Assembly (NCBI RefSeq): GCF_001904745.1
Contig: NZ_MRCD01000103.1
Location: forward strand, 1-32,163
From: Calothrix sp. HK-06
Lineage (GTDB): Bacteria > Cyanobacteriota > Cyanobacteriia > Cyanobacteriales > Nostocaceae
Length of the DNA stretch: 32,163 nt
Direction of reading: 5' to 3'
Shown: positions 31,144 through 32,163 of the stretch, piece after piece
Layout: every line of letters begins with the position of its first letter
Numbering within the stretch: the stretch's first letter is position 1
Program-made: the position numbers and the translations under genes
Notes under the pieces: generated by a model
The model's input: the letters and a program-made list of their open reading frames with translations, nothing else
Told to the model about the DNA's origin: nothing
Databases searched by the model: none

Positions 31144-32163
31144 ATGCATATTCTAATTGCCGCTTTACATCGACCATCTAAACCGACAGGAGTTTGCCGC
31201 CACGCAGCAAACCTTGCCCAAAGTCTTGCACAAAGCGATAAAGTCACTAAAGTTAGCTTAGTAGTTGGAGTATGGCAAAAATCTTATTTTGAAAAATCCT
31301 TTACCTTCTCATCAAGTAAAATTAACCTCGTTCAGGTAGATATTAAAAATACCTCATTGTCGAGAAATAGTTGGTTTATATTTACCTTACCTAAGCTTGC
31401 TAAACAACTTCAAGCTAATATTGTTCATTTATCATTTCCACTTCCATTTTTTAGAAATTTATTTAATTGTCCTGTAATCTCAACAATTCATGACCTATAT
31501 CCTTACGAATTTCCAGAAAATTTTGGGTTTCCTAATGTGATTTTTAATCAAGCTTTTTTAAACCAATCTGTTTATAATAGTGACGGTTTATCTTGTGTTT
31601 CTAAAACAACATTATTAGCCTTGAATAAATATTTTAAAAATATTGATAATCAGAAAAAAACTACTGTTATTTACAATCAAGTTGATTTTAGTAATGTAAT
31701 TGAAAGAATTCCCAGTAGCGCAACATATCTGACTACAAATCCATTTTTCCTCTCAGTTGCACAACATCGAAAAAATAAAAATTTAGATACTTTAATTAAA
31801 TCGTATTATTTGCTTCGGCAAAATAATTATATTCAAGACGACACGAAACTAGTTATTGTTGGTAGTTCGGGACCTGAAACCGAAAACCTCCACCATTTAG
31901 TTAATACAATGTCTCTTGAAAAACAAGTTATAATGTTAGCATCAATTGATGATAGCGAACTTTGCTGGCTATACAAGAACTGCGAAATGCTGGTAGTACC
32001 TTCTAGCACAGAAGGTTTTTGCCTACCCTTAGCAGAAGCATTATCACTTGGAAGCAAAGTAGTATGTTCTAATATTTCTATTTTTCAAGAAATAGCCTCA
32101 TCGAAGTGTACGTTTTTTAATTTGGAAGGAGATATTATTCAAAATCTTTCCCAGGCTATGATC
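31144..32163 (+). CDS. Glycosyltransferase, GT4 family (cut by window end)
   Basis: An open frame from ATG 31144 continues to the last base without a stop, giving 340 residues so far. MHILIAALHRPSKPTGVCRH starts the N-terminal domain; IVHLSFPLPFF, ISTIHDLYPYEFP and LSCVSKTTLLAL follow. The donor half has FLSVAQHRKNKNLDTLIKSY, KLVIVGSSGPET and PSSTEGFCLPLAEALSLGSK with an intact Glu-x7-Glu. The usual family length suggests about 30-50 residues are missing. It is AT-rich. It lies 24 bases after the previous glycosyltransferase and continues the operon beyond the window. Confidence 0.88.
   Translation, partial: MHILIAALHRPSKPTGVCRHAANLAQSLAQSDKVTKVSLVVGVWQKSYFEKSFTFSSSKINLVQVDIKNTSLSRNSWFIFTLPKLAKQLQANIVHLSFPLPFFRNLFNCPVISTIHDLYPYEFPENFGFPNVIFNQAFLNQSVYNSDGLSCVSKTTLLALNKYFKNIDNQKKTTVIYNQVDFSNVIERIPSSATYLTTNPFFLSVAQHRKNKNLDTLIKSYYLLRQNNYIQDDTKLVIVGSSGPETENLHHLVNTMSLEKQVIMLASIDDSELCWLYKNCEMLVVPSSTEGFCLPLAEALSLGSKVVCSNISIFQEIASSKCTFFNLEGDIIQNLSQAMI

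Noticed and set aside
31833-32057. Minus-strand ORF of 74 codons near the window end
   Set aside because: It is the antisense of the donor-binding part of the truncated glycosyltransferase.

Overview
This window is part of the chromosome of a filamentous, probably Nostocales-type, cyanobacterium. The evidence is the gene content, a tRNA-Gln(UUG) of cyanobacterial type, heptameric tandem repeats of the STRR kind, and several small palindromic intergenic repeats that I associate (from memory) with this order. The DNA is AT-rich overall. Most of it is a cell-surface polysaccharide locus: nucleotide-sugar synthesis, an ABC-type glycan exporter, a chain-length regulator/tyrosine kinase, nine glycosyltransferases, two methyltransferases and one acetyltransferase.

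Layout. 0.2-3.8 kb holds the complete dTDP-L-rhamnose pathway in the order rfbB-rfbA-rfbC-rfbD (+ strand). 3.76-4.03 kb holds a candidate foldback MITE and an inverted repeat that runs into the 3' end of a PrmA-like methyltransferase (- strand). 5.1-5.8 kb is a HigBA-like toxin-antitoxin pair with a well-formed promoter and a toxin whose ATG seems to be missing. 6.16-6.64 kb is an unknown conserved-looking protein. 6.7-8.9 kb (- strand) is a Wzc-like polysaccharide co-polymerase/BY-kinase. 8.9-9.6 kb is a repeat-containing gap, followed by tRNA-Gln with its own promoter and terminator and then a small unknown gene. From 10.9 kb to the end everything is on the + strand: Wzm and Wzt, a methyltransferase, two GT4 enzymes, a hexapeptide acetyltransferase, another GT4, a PRPP synthetase, two tandem 670-residue HAD-like paralogues, UDP-galactopyranose mutase, a GT2, an FkbM methyltransferase and four more GT4 enzymes, the last cut by the window edge.

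How the genes work together (inference from families): RfbABCD and Glf supply dTDP-L-rhamnose and UDP-galactofuranose; the GT2 and GT4 enzymes build a glycan on a lipid carrier; methyl and acetyl transferases decorate or cap it; Wzm/Wzt export it, with the Wzt C-terminal domain expected to read the chain end. The Wzc-like protein would serve a neighbouring Wzy-type pathway whose flippase and polymerase are not in the window.

Main points to follow up: (1) the palindrome GGCGCC occurs 24 times, all inside genes and in all three reading frames, while the classic cyanobacterial HIP1 octamer occurs once; (2) GGCGCC is absent from the middle of wzt to prs, and base composition falls sharply inside wzt, which suggests a swapped serotype-like cassette with a breakpoint between the Wzt ATPase and its glycan-reading domain; (3) the tandem HAD-like pair lacks the usual acid/base Asp; (4) the toxin reading frame extends upstream of its first ATG with ATA where a start would be expected.
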